A stretch of DNA of 64,000 bases, taken from NCBI RefSeq assembly GCF_016427565.1, contig NZ_JAELXT010000001.1, positions 372,001 to 436,000 on the forward strand. Direction: 5' to 3'. Source of the DNA: Microvirga splendida (lineage in GTDB: Bacteria; Pseudomonadota; Alphaproteobacteria; Rhizobiales; Beijerinckiaceae). Below, in pieces: positions 49,837 to 58,580 of this stretch. A model generated the notes under the pieces. It was given only the letters and a program-made list of their open reading frames with translations. It made no database searches and was not told where the DNA came from. The stretch's first letter is position 1. Each line of letters begins with the position of its first letter. A program made the position numbers and the translations under genes.

Positions 49837-52092
49837 GTGCGGCTTTCTGATGTCCATGGATTGGCGCGGCTGGCGCTCGCGGCGGTTTTGACGGCTTCTT
49901 TCGTCCCGCAGACCGGAGCCCGGGAAACAACGGACCAATCCATCGAGCGCCGCGTCGACGAGCTCCTGGGGCAGATGACCCTGGAGGAGAAGGTCGGCCA
50001 GCTGAACCTGGTCTCCCACGGGCCGCCCCTGCGCTGGGAGGACATCTCCGAGGGCAAGACGGGCGCCCTGCTCAACTTCAACAGCGCCCAGGACGTGGCC
50101 CGCGCCCAGGCCCTGGCCCGTCAGAGCCGCCTCAAGATCCCGCCGCTCTTCGGCCTCGACGTGCTGCACGGCTTTCGCACCCAGTTTCCGCTTCCCTTGG
50201 GAGAGGCTGCGGCCTTCAGCCCGCGGGTCTCGCGCATGGCTTCCGAATGGGGCGCCAAGGAAGCCGCCTACATCGGCGTGAACTGGACCTTCGCGCCCAT
50301 GGCCGACCTCTCGCGCGACAGCCGCTGGGGCCGCATCGTCGAAGGTTTCGGCGAGGATCCCCATCTGGGCTCCGTTCTGACCGCAGCCCGCGTGGAAGGC
50401 TTCCGCCAGGGGGGCCTTGCGGCCTCCACGAAGCACTTCGCGGGCTACGGCGCGCCGCAGGGCGGGCGCGACTACGACACCACCTACATTCCCCGTGCGG
50501 AGATGTACGACACCTACCTGCCGCCGTTCCGGGCGGCCGTAGAGGCGGGCTCGGCGAGCTTCATGGCCGCATTCAATGCGCTGAACGGCGAGCCCTCCAC
50601 GGCCAATTCCTGGCTGCTGACCGACGTGCTGCGCCGGCAATGGGGCTTCGACGGCTTCGTCACCTCCGACTGGGTCGGCATCGGCGAACTGATCAACCAC
50701 GGCATCGCGGCGGATGGCGCGGAAGCCGCCCGCAAGGCGATCCTCGCCGGCGTCGACATGGACATGATGGGGCTGCTCTACATCAAGCACCTGCCCGACG
50801 AGGTGCGCGCCGGCCGAGTGCCGGAAAGCGTCGTCGACGAGTCGGTGCGCCGAGTGCTGCGCACCAAGTTCCGCATGGGCCTGTTCGACCGTCCCGACAT
50901 CGATCCCTCCCGGGTCGATTCGGTCTTCCCCTCGCCGGAATCGCGCCAGGCGGCGCGCGAGGTCGCGCGCGAAACCTTCGTGCTGCTGCAGAACCGCGGC
51001 GACGTGCTGCCCGTGCCGGCCAGCGCCCGCTCCATCGCGGTCATCGGCCCTCTCGCGGATGCGCCCCATGACCAGATGGGCCCGCACGCGGCCCGCGGGC
51101 ACAAGGAGGACAGCGTCACGATCCTTGAAGGCATCCGCCGTCGCGCCAAGGATGCAGGCATGACGGTGCGCCACGCTCCGGCCTGCGACCTGTTCTGCCG
51201 CGACACAAGCGGGCTCCAGGCTGCCCTCGACGTCGCAAAGCAATCCGATTTCGTCGTCGCCGTCTTCGGCGAACCGCAGGAGCTTTCCGGCGAGGCGGCC
51301 TCCCGCGCGTATCTCGAACTCAACGGCAAGCAGATCGAGGTGCTGGAAGAGCTGGCCAAGACCGGCAAGCCCATCGCCCTCGTTCTCCTTGGCGGGCGCC
51401 CGCAGGTGCTGGGACGGGTGGCCGAGCGCATTCCCGCCATCCTGATGGCCTGGTATCCGGGTACGGAAGCAGGCCCGGCCGTGGCCGACGTGCTGTTCGG
51501 CGACGTGAGCCCGAGCGGCAAGCTGCCGCTGACATGGCCCCGCGCGACGGCGCAGCTGCCGCTCTACTACAACCGGCTGCCCACCGGCCGTCCGACCCTC
51601 GACAACAACCGCTTCACCCTGCAATACATCGACGAAGGGATCGCGCCGCTCTACCCGTTCGGCTGGGGCCTGAGCTACACGCAGTTCGCCTATTCCGACG
51701 CCGCGATCGCGCAGAAGCGGCTCGAACAGGGTGAGGCACTGGAGGTGACCGTGAGCGTGACGAACACGGGCAAACGCGAGGGCCAGGAGGTCGTGCAGCT
51801 CTACACCCGCGATCCGGTGGCAAGCCGCAGCCGTCCCCTGCGCGAGCTGAAGGCCTTCGAGAAGATCGCGCTCAAGCCCGGCGAGACGAAGCGCGTCACC
51901 CTGCGGGTACCGGTGGAGTCGCTCGGATTCCACCTCGACGACGGCACCACCCTCGTGGAAGAGGGCGCGATCCAGGTCTTCGTCGGCGGCAGCTCCCTGG
52001 CCGAGCGGATCGGCGATGCCGAGATCGCAAAGACCTTCCGCATTCCGCCCATGGAGCGGCGCGCCTCGGCCTCGACCAGCGTCGCACAGTGA
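49837..52092 (+). CDS. bglX: Glycoside hydrolase family 3, periplasmic beta-glucosidase BglX-like
   Basis: 751 residues from GTG 49837 (AAAGGAG 6 nt upstream; the ATG 49831 sits too close to that site). Signal peptide VHGLARLALAAVLTASFVPQTGA, then GH3 barrel with GLDVLHGFRTQFP, RDSRWGRIVEGFGEDP, KHFAGYGAPQGGRDYDTTYI and nucleophile Asp in FDGFVTSDWVGIGEL; a second alpha/beta sandwich domain (FGEPQELSGEAASRA) and a C-terminal fibronectin-III-like domain (VSVTNTGKREGQEVVQLY). Expected to cleave beta-glucosides or oligosaccharides in the periplasm. Monocistronic; a repeat follows. Confidence 0.92.
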   Translation: MRLSDVHGLARLALAAVLTASFVPQTGARETTDQSIERRVDELLGQMTLEEKVGQLNLVSHGPPLRWEDISEGKTGALLNFNSAQDVARAQALARQSRLKIPPLFGLDVLHGFRTQFPLPLGEAAAFSPRVSRMASEWGAKEAAYIGVNWTFAPMADLSRDSRWGRIVEGFGEDPHLGSVLTAARVEGFRQGGLAASTKHFAGYGAPQGGRDYDTTYIPRAEMYDTYLPPFRAAVEAGSASFMAAFNALNGEPSTANSWLLTDVLRRQWGFDGFVTSDWVGIGELINHGIAADGAEAARKAILAGVDMDMMGLLYIKHLPDEVRAGRVPESVVDESVRRVLRTKFRMGLFDRPDIDPSRVDSVFPSPESRQAAREVARETFVLLQNRGDVLPVPASARSIAVIGPLADAPHDQMGPHAARGHKEDSVTILEGIRRRAKDAGMTVRHAPACDLFCRDTSGLQAALDVAKQSDFVVAVFGEPQELSGEAASRAYLELNGKQIEVLEELAKTGKPIALVLLGGRPQVLGRVAERIPAILMAWYPGTEAGPAVADVLFGDVSPSGKLPLTWPRATAQLPLYYNRLPTGRPTLDNNRFTLQYIDEGIAPLYPFGWGLSYTQFAYSDAAIAQKRLEQGEALEVTVSVTNTGKREGQEVVQLYTRDPVASRSRPLRELKAFEKIALKPGETKRVTLRVPVESLGFHLDDGTTLVEEGAIQVFVGGSSLAERIGDAEIAKTFRIPPMERRASASTSVAQ

Positions 52093-52168
52093 CGGAACAT
52101 CGGCTGCCCGAAGATCGATCATCGGGCAGCCCTTCGGTGCGTTGGATCTCCTGAACGTTCGGCGTTCA

Positions 52169-52210
52169 AGCATCGTGCGGAAAACCGGGTCTACTTTTCC
52201 GCACGATGCT
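52169..52210. repeat. Perfect hairpin repeat (GCATCGTGCGG family), copy 4 of the AAAAGTGG group
   Basis: AGCATCGTGCGG (52169-52180) and CCGCACGATGCT (52199-52210) are perfect 12-bp arms with AAAACCGGGTCTACTTTT between. It lies 15 bp before the start of the DUF1275 gene, so it is either the end of the GH3 transcript or part of the 5' leader of DUF1275. Confidence 0.85.
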
Positions 52211-52224
52211 TTAAGCTCAAGCCC

Positions 52225-53016
52225 ATGAGCGCTCAGTCCACCAAGCCAGAGCCCCGCGACTTCAGCATCCGGTCGGTGAAGTCCATCATGGCTCATGAGC
52301 GGACGGATGCGGCGGACACCCTGCTCGGCATGGCGCTCACCTTCGTGGCGGGCGCGATCAATGCCGGCGGCTTCCTGGCCGTCGGCCAGTACACCTCGCA
52401 CATGTCGGGCATCGTCTCCGGCATGGCCGACAATACGGCGCTGGGCTCCCTCCAGCTTGTCGCCCTCGGGCTCATGGCGTTCCTGCCCTTCGTCGTGGGC
52501 GCCGCCTGCTCGGCGATGCTGATCAACTGGGGACGCCGCCACCATCTCGGCAGCCGCTATGCCATGCCGCTGATGCTGGAAGCCTTCCTGCTGCTGGCTT
52601 TCGGCATCCTGGGCTGGCTCGCCCATCCGTCTCCGGCCTTCACGGCCCTCGCCGTGCCTCTCCTGTGCTTCATCATGGGCCTGCAGAATGCCACCGTCAC
52701 CAAGATCTCCGGCGCCCGCATGCGCACCACCCATGTGACCGGCATCGTCACGGATATGGGCATCGAGCTCGGCAAGCTCCTTTACTGGAACCGCGATGCG
52801 GACAAGCCGGATCGCGTTCTGGCCGACCGGGCCAAGCTGCGCCTGCTCGCCCTGCTGCTCGCCTCCTTCTTCATCGGCGGCGTGACCGGCGCCATCGGCT
52901 TCAGCCAGATCGGCCTCCTGTTCTCGCTCCCCTTCGCGCTCCTGCTGCTCCTGCTCGCCGGGCCTCCCCTGGCCGAGGATGCCTCCGCCCTGGCACGGCA
53001 CCTGGGCAAGCGCTGA
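52225..53016 (+). CDS. DUF1275 (YoaK-like) membrane protein
   Basis: 263 residues. Six predicted helices with the family marks TFVAGAINAGGFLAVGQYTSHMSGIVSGMADN, CFIMGLQNATVTKISGARMRTTHVTGIVTD and GIELGKLLYWN. DUF1275 proteins are membrane proteins of unknown function, with a possible transporter-like fold. The start ATG 52225 follows TTTAAGCTCAAGCCC with no strong ribosome site; codons just downstream (52291, ATG) would shorten it. Confidence 0.85.
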   Translation: MSAQSTKPEPRDFSIRSVKSIMAHERTDAADTLLGMALTFVAGAINAGGFLAVGQYTSHMSGIVSGMADNTALGSLQLVALGLMAFLPFVVGAACSAMLINWGRRHHLGSRYAMPLMLEAFLLLAFGILGWLAHPSPAFTALAVPLLCFIMGLQNATVTKISGARMRTTHVTGIVTDMGIELGKLLYWNRDADKPDRVLADRAKLRLLALLLASFFIGGVTGAIGFSQIGLLFSLPFALLLLLLAGPPLAEDASALARHLGKR

Positions 53017-53076
53017 GGCGCCTGCCTCCGATGCGCCCGCTCGGCGGAACATCGGCGCAGGCTTGGCGGTTCACTC

Positions 53077-53943
53077 ATGACACAAGTGGAGCCGTCATCT
53101 ATGTCGTATCTCAGCCGCAAACCCGTCGAGACCCTGGCCCGGTTCGGCTATGGCGCCAGGGGCGTGGTCTATGGCCTCGTCGGCGGCCTGGCGCTTCTCG
53201 CCGCCATCGGGTCCGGCGGCCAGACCGGCGGCAGCCGCAGCGCCCTGCAGACGCTCCTCTCCCAGCCCTTCGGCAAGGTCTGGCTCGTCCTGATCGCCGT
53301 GGGCCTGTTCGGCTTCTGCGCCTGGCGGATCCTGGAGGCGCTCACCGATGCCGACCATCGCGGCTCGGACATGAAGGGATGGGCCGTCCGGGGCGCGCAT
53401 CTGGTCAGCGGCATCATCTATGCGGGTCTTGCGATCTTCGCCCTGAACCTCGCCCTCGGGCGCAGTTCGGGCGGCGGCGGTGAAAATCAGGGCGCCCAGG
53501 ACTGGACGGCCTGGCTCATGAGCCAGCCCTTCGGCCGGTGGCTGGTGGGCCTCGTCGGGCTTGTCATAGTCGGCGTGGGCCTCGCCTTCATCGTGAAAGC
53601 CTGGCGCGGACGGGTGGCGGACCGCCTCTCCCTGCCGGCCGACAAGAGGGATTGGATCTGCACCATCGGCCGCATGGGCTTTGCCGCCCGCGGCGTCGTG
53701 TTCCTGATGATCGGCGGCTTCCTGGGCCTTGCCGCCTGGCACGCCTCCTCTTCACAGGTGCGCGGCCTCGGCGGAGCCCTGGAGGCGCTGCAGCAGCAGC
53801 CCTATGGCTGGGTGCTTCTGGCCCTGACGGCCCTGGGCCTCTTCGCCTTCGGCCTCTTCGGCCTCATCCAGGCCCGCTACCGCCACATCGACGCCCCGGA
53901 CCTCGACGACGCAAAGGCGGCCGTCGCGCGGGCGGGGCGGTAG
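53077..53943 (+). CDS. DUF1206 membrane protein
   Basis: 288 residues. Three repeated units of about 80 residues each with two helices, containing ARFGYGARGVVYGLVGGLALLAAI, GAHLVSGIIYAGLAIFALNL and GRMGFAARGVVFLMIGGFLGLAAW, the pattern of DUF1206, six helices in total. The function is unknown; family members are common in soil alphaproteobacteria and actinobacteria. The start at 53077 or 53101 (ATG ATCTATGTCG) is open. Lies 60 bp downstream of DUF1275 on the same strand and may be co-transcribed. Confidence 0.85.
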   Translation: MTQVEPSSMSYLSRKPVETLARFGYGARGVVYGLVGGLALLAAIGSGGQTGGSRSALQTLLSQPFGKVWLVLIAVGLFGFCAWRILEALTDADHRGSDMKGWAVRGAHLVSGIIYAGLAIFALNLALGRSSGGGGENQGAQDWTAWLMSQPFGRWLVGLVGLVIVGVGLAFIVKAWRGRVADRLSLPADKRDWICTIGRMGFAARGVVFLMIGGFLGLAAWHASSSQVRGLGGALEALQQQPYGWVLLALTALGLFAFGLFGLIQARYRHIDAPDLDDAKAAVARAGR

Positions 53944-53962
53944 GCGGGCTGTTGCGGAAAAC

Positions 53963-54039
53963 TGGCGATCCCGGGAAGACTCGAACTTCCGACCTTCGGT
54001 TTAGGAAACCGCTGCTCTGTCCTGCTGAGCTACGGGACC
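53963..54039 (-). tRNA. tRNA-Arg (anticodon CCT)
   Basis: On the minus strand: acceptor stem GGTCCCG paired with CGGGATC (one G-T pair), D-arm GCTCAGCAGGACAGAGC, anticodon stem CGGTT/AACCG with loop TCCTAAA (anticodon CCT, decoding AGG), variable loop, T-arm with GTTCGAGTC, discriminator G and an encoded CCA. 77 nt including CCA. It lies on the opposite strand to the DUF1206 gene, 20 bp from its stop. No integrase or duplicated tRNA end was seen, so no island is suggested. Confidence 0.92.
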
Positions 54040-54193
54040 GCTTGAGAGGTGGGATTTAGCACGGTCGGCAGGGTCATTCCAGTGGCTTGTGCCCTCGAAA
54101 GGTTCGGGTGACCCCGGTCCCGAATGCATCCTCGCCGAGCCGAAGGAACTCCCCACGGCCAAGCCGGTTGGTGAAGGCAACTGGAGGTACATC

Positions 54194-54406
54194 ATGGCGC
54201 AGACGCTTCGCGATTTCCTGAAACAGGTCGAGAACCTTCCCCCCGATACGCTGCTCTGCGTCGCCGAGGTGGACGAGGCCTTCGCCGCCCATGTGGCGGA
54301 GATCGAAATTATCGAGGATGCGAAGCCTCAGAACCGGAAGGCGGAAGGCACCGAAGCGGTGGAACTCGGGAACGGCAAGGAGCGCGTGGTCGTCATCCGC
54401 TGGTAA
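54194..54406 (+). CDS. Hypothetical small acidic protein, 70 residues
   Basis: 70 residues from ATG 54194, with GGAGG at a 6-7 nt distance, which fixes the start. MAQTLRDFLKQVENLPPDTLLCV, then EVDEAFAAHVAEIEIIEDAKP and a basic end ERVVVIRW: likely a compact alpha/beta fold. Not recognised. Followed by its own terminator at 54408-54428, so it is a real separate transcript. The region from 54429 to 54623 (about 195 bp) shows nothing convincing. Confidence 0.7.
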   Translation: MAQTLRDFLKQVENLPPDTLLCVAEVDEAFAAHVAEIEIIEDAKPQNRKAEGTEAVELGNGKERVVVIRW

Positions 54407-54407
54407 G

Positions 54408-54428
54408 CCCGCAAGAAGGCGGGTTTTC
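54408..54428 (+). terminator. Rho-independent terminator after the 70-residue gene
   Basis: CCCGC, loop AAGAAG, GCGGG, then TTTT; it begins 2 bp after the stop codon. Confidence 0.75.
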
Positions 54429-54623
54429 CTTCACCAAAAACGGCAAGTCGGAGGCCGGCCGGCAGGGCGGCGCATACCATCGGGAATGCCGCGACCACAA
54501 CAAGCACAACAGCTCAGGGCAGAGCGGGCACAAGCCGCGGCAGCACAGCCCGGCGCAGGAAAAGCGCTCACACGACGGCGCCGAGCGTAGCCGTTTCCCG
54601 ACAACCGGGTATGATCCCGTCCC

Positions 54624-55448
54624 ATGACGGGATCGACCCTGCGGATGCTTCTGGCCCTGTGCCTCGGACCTGCCCTGGCCATCGGCATCCGGGACGCCGG
54701 CGCACAGGCCCCGCTCTCAAACCGCCGGTCCGCGGAATGTGTGAGCGAGGCCAGGCCCGACCGGTTGCAGGGCCTCTCGCCCGAGGGCGACCTCATCCTG
54801 GCTTCAGGGCCATCGGCGCGCCTGTCGGGCATCCGCCTTCCCGACGCCCCGCCCCATCGCGAGCAGGCCCTCTCCTGGCTGAGAGCCCGAATCGGCCAAC
54901 CGGCCCTCGTCCAGGGGCCGGACAGGCGCGACCGCTGGAACCGCGTCGCCATCCGCATCAGGTCGTCCGGCGAAGCCCCGGCGCTCGACTGGGCGCATGG
55001 ATTGGTCGAGGCCGGCCTTGCCCTCGTCGATGCGGGGCCGGATGGCGTCTTCTGCCAGCCCGAACTTCTCGCTCTCGAGGCCACGGCCCGCGAACGACGC
55101 CTTGGTGTTTGGGCCGATGACCGCTATAAGCCCCTTGATGTGAATCAATCCGAGCGCCTGCGCGAGCGGATCGGCAGCTTCGTGCTGGTCGAAGGCCGCA
55201 TCAGGAGCATCGGTGAGCGCAGGCAGCGCACCTATTTGAACTTCGGGGGGCTCTGGGCAGAAGACTTCACGATCATCATTCCCCGGACGACCTGGAAACA
55301 GATGTCGGATCGCGGCCTGGGCCTTGATGCCCTCAAAGGCCGGCGGATCAGGGCCCGAGGCATTTTGCAGTCTTGGCAAGGAACCGCTTTTTCGATTGTC
55401 ATACCGGATATGATTGAACCTCTCGAGAGCGGTCGTCTGCCACGATGA
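54624..55448 (+). CDS. Secreted SNase-like (thermonuclease-fold) protein
   Basis: 274 residues with a signal peptide ending near AGAQA (residue 28). The middle part resembles a staphylococcal-nuclease OB-fold: GIRLPDAPPHREQALSWLRARIG, GHG-like region AHGLVEAGLALVDA and the helix LLALEATARERRLGVWAD, as in many envelope SNase-like proteins. The classical catalytic Arg/Glu trio cannot be placed with certainty. A C-terminal OB-like extension follows (SFVLVEGRIRSIGE, LNFGGLWAEDFTIIIP). 6 bp before the M48 protease gene, so probably one operon. Confidence 0.75.
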   Translation: MTGSTLRMLLALCLGPALAIGIRDAGAQAPLSNRRSAECVSEARPDRLQGLSPEGDLILASGPSARLSGIRLPDAPPHREQALSWLRARIGQPALVQGPDRRDRWNRVAIRIRSSGEAPALDWAHGLVEAGLALVDAGPDGVFCQPELLALEATARERRLGVWADDRYKPLDVNQSERLRERIGSFVLVEGRIRSIGERRQRTYLNFGGLWAEDFTIIIPRTTWKQMSDRGLGLDALKGRRIRARGILQSWQGTAFSIVIPDMIEPLESGRLPR

Positions 55449-55454
55449 ACGAGC

Positions 55455-56879
55455 ATGATCACAACACGTCGTCCAGGTAGCATCGGAATTCTCGGCAGCC
55501 TCATGCTCGCAGCCTTCCTCGCGGGCTGCTCCGGTTTTGGCGGAAACGTGTCGCTGCCGGCCAACGCCCCGCGGGTGATCAACCCGGACCGCGACCGCGA
55601 TCATGTGCGCCTTGTCCGCGCCTTCGGCGGCGAGGGCCGCGCGCCGCAGCTCCAGCAGCTTCTCACCGACGTGACGAACCGGCTCGTCATGGCCACCGAC
55701 CGGCCGGACGAGGCCTTCCAGATCACGATCCTCAACTCGCCTGCGGTCAATGCCTTTGCCCTGCCGAACGGGCGCCTCTACGTGACGCGCGGCCTCCTGG
55801 CGCTGGCCAACGACACGTCCGAGGTGGCCGCCGTCCTGTCCCACGAGATCGCCCATGTCACCCTGCGCCACGCCAATCAGCGCAGCGAGCTGCAGGCGCG
55901 CTCGGCGCTGATCGAGCGCGTGGCCGAGAACGTGCTGAACGATGCCGAGGAAGCCGCATTGGCGCAGAACCAGTCCCGCTCGACCTTGGCCAGCTTCTCG
56001 CGGGCGCAGGAGCTCGAGGCGGACCAGACCGGCGTGAAGGTTCTGGCCCGCGCCGGCTTCGATCCCTTCGGCGCCCCGCGCTTCCTGACCTCGCTCGGGC
56101 GCTCGGGCACCAGCTCCGACAGCCAGACAGGGGACCGGCTGGCCTCGCACCCGAGCACCAACGATCGCGTCTCGCGGGCCCTGCAGGCCGCGCGGCGGAC
56201 GGAGCTGCCGGGCGGCGGCGAGACCGGGCGGCTGGCCTATCTCACCGCCCTGGACGGCCTCTCCTATGGCGACGATCCGGCCGACGGCGTCGTGAAGGGC
56301 CGCCGCTTCGTTCACTCCCGGCTCGGCGTCGCCTTCGAGGCGCCGGACGGCTTCAGCCTCGAGAACACCTCCCAGGCCGTGCTCGGATCCTCCGCCGACG
56401 GCGAACGCCGCCTGCTTTTTGACGCCGCCGACACGCCGGAGGGTCAGAGCCTGGAGGACGTGCTGCGCTCCACCTGGACGGACACCATCGAGCCCGGATC
56501 GCTGACCACCGGCACGGTGAACGGCCTTCCCGTGGTGACGGCCCTGTCCAACGGCAAGGAATGGACCTTCCGCCTCTCGGCCATCCGGATCGGCAGCACC
56601 ACCTATCGTCTCATCATGGCCACCCGCGGCAACAGGGGCGATCTGGAAGCGATCTTCCAGCAGACCCTGGACAGCGTCCGTCAGGTGCAGCCGGAAGAGG
56701 CAAGGCGGATCCGGCCGCTCAAGCTGCAGATCGTCACCGCCCTGCGCGGCGACACCGCGCAGACCCTTGCCGCACGCATGCCGATCGATCGTCCGCTCGA
56801 ACGTTTCCTGCTGCTCAACGGGCTCGACAGGAACGCTCCGCTGAAGGTGGGCGAACGCTACAAGGTCGTGGTGGAATAG
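55455..56879 (+). CDS. M48-family metalloprotease, lipoprotein
   Basis: 474 residues. Lipobox LAGC with lipidated Cys 25. The M48 zinc motif is HEIAH at 130-134, third ligand E188 in AQELEADQTGV, and HPSTNDRVSRA later, as in BepA/LoiP-type envelope proteases. The C-terminal ~200 residues contain a domain with VAFEAPDGFSLENTS and, at the end, TALRGDTAQTLAARM...LLLNGLDRNAPLKVGERYKVV, which resembles a LysM-like cell-wall-binding module. Probable role: quality control of outer-membrane proteins or lipopolysaccharide transport. A strong terminator follows. Confidence 0.9.
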   Translation: MITTRRPGSIGILGSLMLAAFLAGCSGFGGNVSLPANAPRVINPDRDRDHVRLVRAFGGEGRAPQLQQLLTDVTNRLVMATDRPDEAFQITILNSPAVNAFALPNGRLYVTRGLLALANDTSEVAAVLSHEIAHVTLRHANQRSELQARSALIERVAENVLNDAEEAALAQNQSRSTLASFSRAQELEADQTGVKVLARAGFDPFGAPRFLTSLGRSGTSSDSQTGDRLASHPSTNDRVSRALQAARRTELPGGGETGRLAYLTALDGLSYGDDPADGVVKGRRFVHSRLGVAFEAPDGFSLENTSQAVLGSSADGERRLLFDAADTPEGQSLEDVLRSTWTDTIEPGSLTTGTVNGLPVVTALSNGKEWTFRLSAIRIGSTTYRLIMATRGNRGDLEAIFQQTLDSVRQVQPEEARRIRPLKLQIVTALRGDTAQTLAARMPIDRPLERFLLLNGLDRNAPLKVGERYKVVVE

Positions 56880-56899
56880 AGGCTCGCACCGAAGCTCCC

Positions 56900-56946
56900 A
56901 AAAGCGGATCGGCGCGGCAGTCACCTGCCGCGCCGATCCGCTTTTG
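56900..56946. terminator. Bidirectional terminator between the M48 gene and rpoH
   Basis: AAAAGCGGATCGGCGCGGCAG and its complement CTGCCGCGCCGATCCGCTTTT form a perfect stem of about 20 bp around a TCAC loop, with A-run and T-run at the two ends. It serves the plus-strand M48 gene and the minus-strand rpoH, whose stop is 17 bp away. Confidence 0.92.
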
Positions 56947-56962
56947 TGGACTGTCTTCGTGC

Positions 56963-57835
56963 TTAGACGAATGCGCCGGAGGCTTGGGGGTAGCGCTCCA
57001 CCAGGGCGCGCTTGAGCTTTTCCAGGGCACGGTTTTCGATCTGACGGACGCGCTCCTTCGAAATCCCGAGGCGGTCGCCGAGGAATTCCAGGGTCACCTG
57101 CTCGTCGTCGAGACGGCGGGCGCGCAGGATGCGCAATTCGCGTTCATTGAGCACTTCGAGCGCCTGCTGAAGCCAGCGCACGCGGCGCTCGGTGTCGATC
57201 GAGTCGGTGACGGTCTCGTCGGGCAGAGGGCTGTTGTCGACGAGGAACTCGACCCGCTCGGCGGAATTCGACGAGTCGGCATCCATGACCGGTGCATTGA
57301 GGGATGTGTCCGGCGCCGACAGGCGGGCATCCATGAGGGCGACATCGGCCTTCGACACGCCGATCGCCTCGGCGATCTTCGCGTGCACGTCGGAGGAGAT
57401 GCGCTCTTCCCCGCCACGGGTCAGACGGGCGCGCAGGCGGCGCAGATTGAAGAAAAGGGCCTTCTGGGCGGAACTCGTTCCGCCACGGACGATTGACCAG
57501 TTACGAAGGATGTAATCTTGCACGGAGGCGCGGATCCACCAGGTCGCATAGGTCGAGAAGCGGACCTCCCGTTCGGGCTCGAACCGGGCGGCGGCTTCGA
57601 GAAGACCCACATGGCCTTCCTGAACCAGATCGGCCATCGGCAGGCCGTAATGACGGAAACGGGCTGCGAGCGCGATGACCAGGCGCATATGGGCAGCAGT
57701 CAGTTGATGAAGCGCCGCCTCGTCCCGGTTCTCTTTCCAGCGCACGGCAAGAAGGTGCTCCTCTTCTCTCTCGAGAAAAGGTGCATTCATGGCAGCGCGG
57801 ACGAACCGGCGGCGAACCCCTGAGATTTCTCCCAT
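56963..57835 (-). CDS. rpoH: RNA polymerase sigma factor RpoH (sigma-32 family)
   Basis: 290 residues. Sigma-70 regions 2 (ADLVQEGHVGLLEAAARFEPEREVRFSTYATWWIRASVQDYILRNWSIVRGG) and 4 (LGISKERVRQIENRALEKLK) are typical. The RpoH box is QKALFFNLR at 124-132, which separates RpoH from the other sigma groups. Alphaproteobacteria often have two RpoH paralogues; this looks like the second type, but I cannot prove it. Start ATG 57835 with GGGAGAGG upstream. Controls the heat-shock/stress regulon; no chaperone gene is in the window. Confidence 0.92.
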   Translation of the reverse strand: MGEISGVRRRFVRAAMNAPFLEREEEHLLAVRWKENRDEAALHQLTAAHMRLVIALAARFRHYGLPMADLVQEGHVGLLEAAARFEPEREVRFSTYATWWIRASVQDYILRNWSIVRGGTSSAQKALFFNLRRLRARLTRGGEERISSDVHAKIAEAIGVSKADVALMDARLSAPDTSLNAPVMDADSSNSAERVEFLVDNSPLPDETVTDSIDTERRVRWLQQALEVLNERELRILRARRLDDEQVTLEFLGDRLGISKERVRQIENRALEKLKRALVERYPQASGAFV

Positions 57836-57947
57836 TGTGTCCTCTCCCTTGGCAGAGACACAACGAGCGAGGCCGCAAAAAGTTCACCTTCAACAGCCAA
57901 GTTCTGCAAAATAGATTCCGGCCTTTGGAAAACAAGGCTTCGAACAC

Positions 57948-57976
57948 AAAAAAGCCCGGCTCCTGGCCGGGCTTTT
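57948..57976 (-). terminator. Rho-independent terminator of carD
   Basis: On the minus strand AAAAGCCCGGC, loop CAGGA, GCCGGGC then TTTTTT. It lies 22 bp after the carD stop codon at 57999. Confidence 0.9.
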
Positions 57977-57998
57977 GAAACTCCATAAAGGCGTCCGA

Positions 57999-58580
57999 TC
58001 AGGCGGCCTCTTCCTGCATGTCGTCGCCTTCGGCATCGCCGTCCTCGGCGCCTTTGACGCGGCGCGGGGACTTGGCGAGGCTCTGCTCGATGAGCTTGAG
58101 GGCTTCCGTATCCGTGATCTTGTTCACGGCCGCGATCTCGCGCACGACGCGGTCGAGGGCGGATTCATAGAGCTGGCGCTCGCTGTAGGACTGCTCGGGC
58201 TGAGCCTCGGAGCGGTAGAGATCGCGCACGACCTCCGTGACGGAGATCAGGTCGCCGGAATTGATCTTAGCCTCGTATTCCTGGGCGCGGCGCGACCACA
58301 TGGTGCGCTTCACGCGGGCACGACCCGTCAGAACGTCCAGAGCCTTTTGGACCAGAGCCGGTTCGGCGAGCTTGCGCATGCCGACGCTGGAGGCTTTGCC
58401 CGTGGGAACACGGAGGACCATCTTGTCCTTGTCGAAGGAGACGACATACAGCTCCAGTTTGAATCCCGCGATTTCCTGCTCTTCGATGGCCGTGATGCGG
58501 CCGACACCGTGAGCGGGATAGACGATCGCTTCACCGGACTTGAACCCAAGACGCTGGGCGGACTTCTTGGCGGTTGTCAT
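57999..58580 (-). CDS. carD: CarD-family RNA polymerase-binding transcription regulator
   Basis: 193 residues from ATG 58580, with AAGGAGG about 10 nt upstream (the ATG at 58601 would place that site inside the gene). CarD-type N-terminal domain: FKSGEAIVYPAHGVGRITAIEEQEI, then helical C-terminal domain with VKRTMWSRRAQEYEAKINSGDLISVTEVVRDLY. CarD proteins bind the RNA polymerase beta subunit and stabilise open complexes. The C-terminus has an acidic tail (GDAEGDDMQEE). A 364-bp gap separates it from fdxA. Confidence 0.9.
   Translation of the reverse strand: MTTAKKSAQRLGFKSGEAIVYPAHGVGRITAIEEQEIAGFKLELYVVSFDKDKMVLRVPTGKASSVGMRKLAEPALVQKALDVLTGRARVKRTMWSRRAQEYEAKINSGDLISVTEVVRDLYRSEAQPEQSYSERQLYESALDRVVREIAAVNKITDTEALKLIEQSLAKSPRRVKGAEDGDAEGDDMQEEAA

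Noticed and set aside
49759-53052. Very long open frame (over 1000 codons) on the minus strand opposite the GH3 and DUF1275 genes
   Set aside because: It mirrors the codon bias of two clear genes on the plus strand; its translation is Gly/Ala/His/Arg-rich with no domain pattern. High-GC genes commonly leave such open antisense frames.
53963-54200. Integration site of a genomic island at the tRNA-Arg 3' end
   Set aside because: No integrase gene, no direct repeat of the tRNA end and no change in gene character were seen nearby.
54429-54620. Open hydrophilic frame rich in His, Lys, Asn and Gln after the 70-residue gene
   Set aside because: No ATG, GTG or TTG start with a ribosome site is in a suitable place, and it follows a terminator.
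57892-57919. EcfG-type general stress promoter (GGAAT...GTT) upstream of rpoH
   Set aside because: The spacing between the two elements (about 20 nt before GTT) is longer than the usual alphaproteobacterial consensus and the second element is incomplete.
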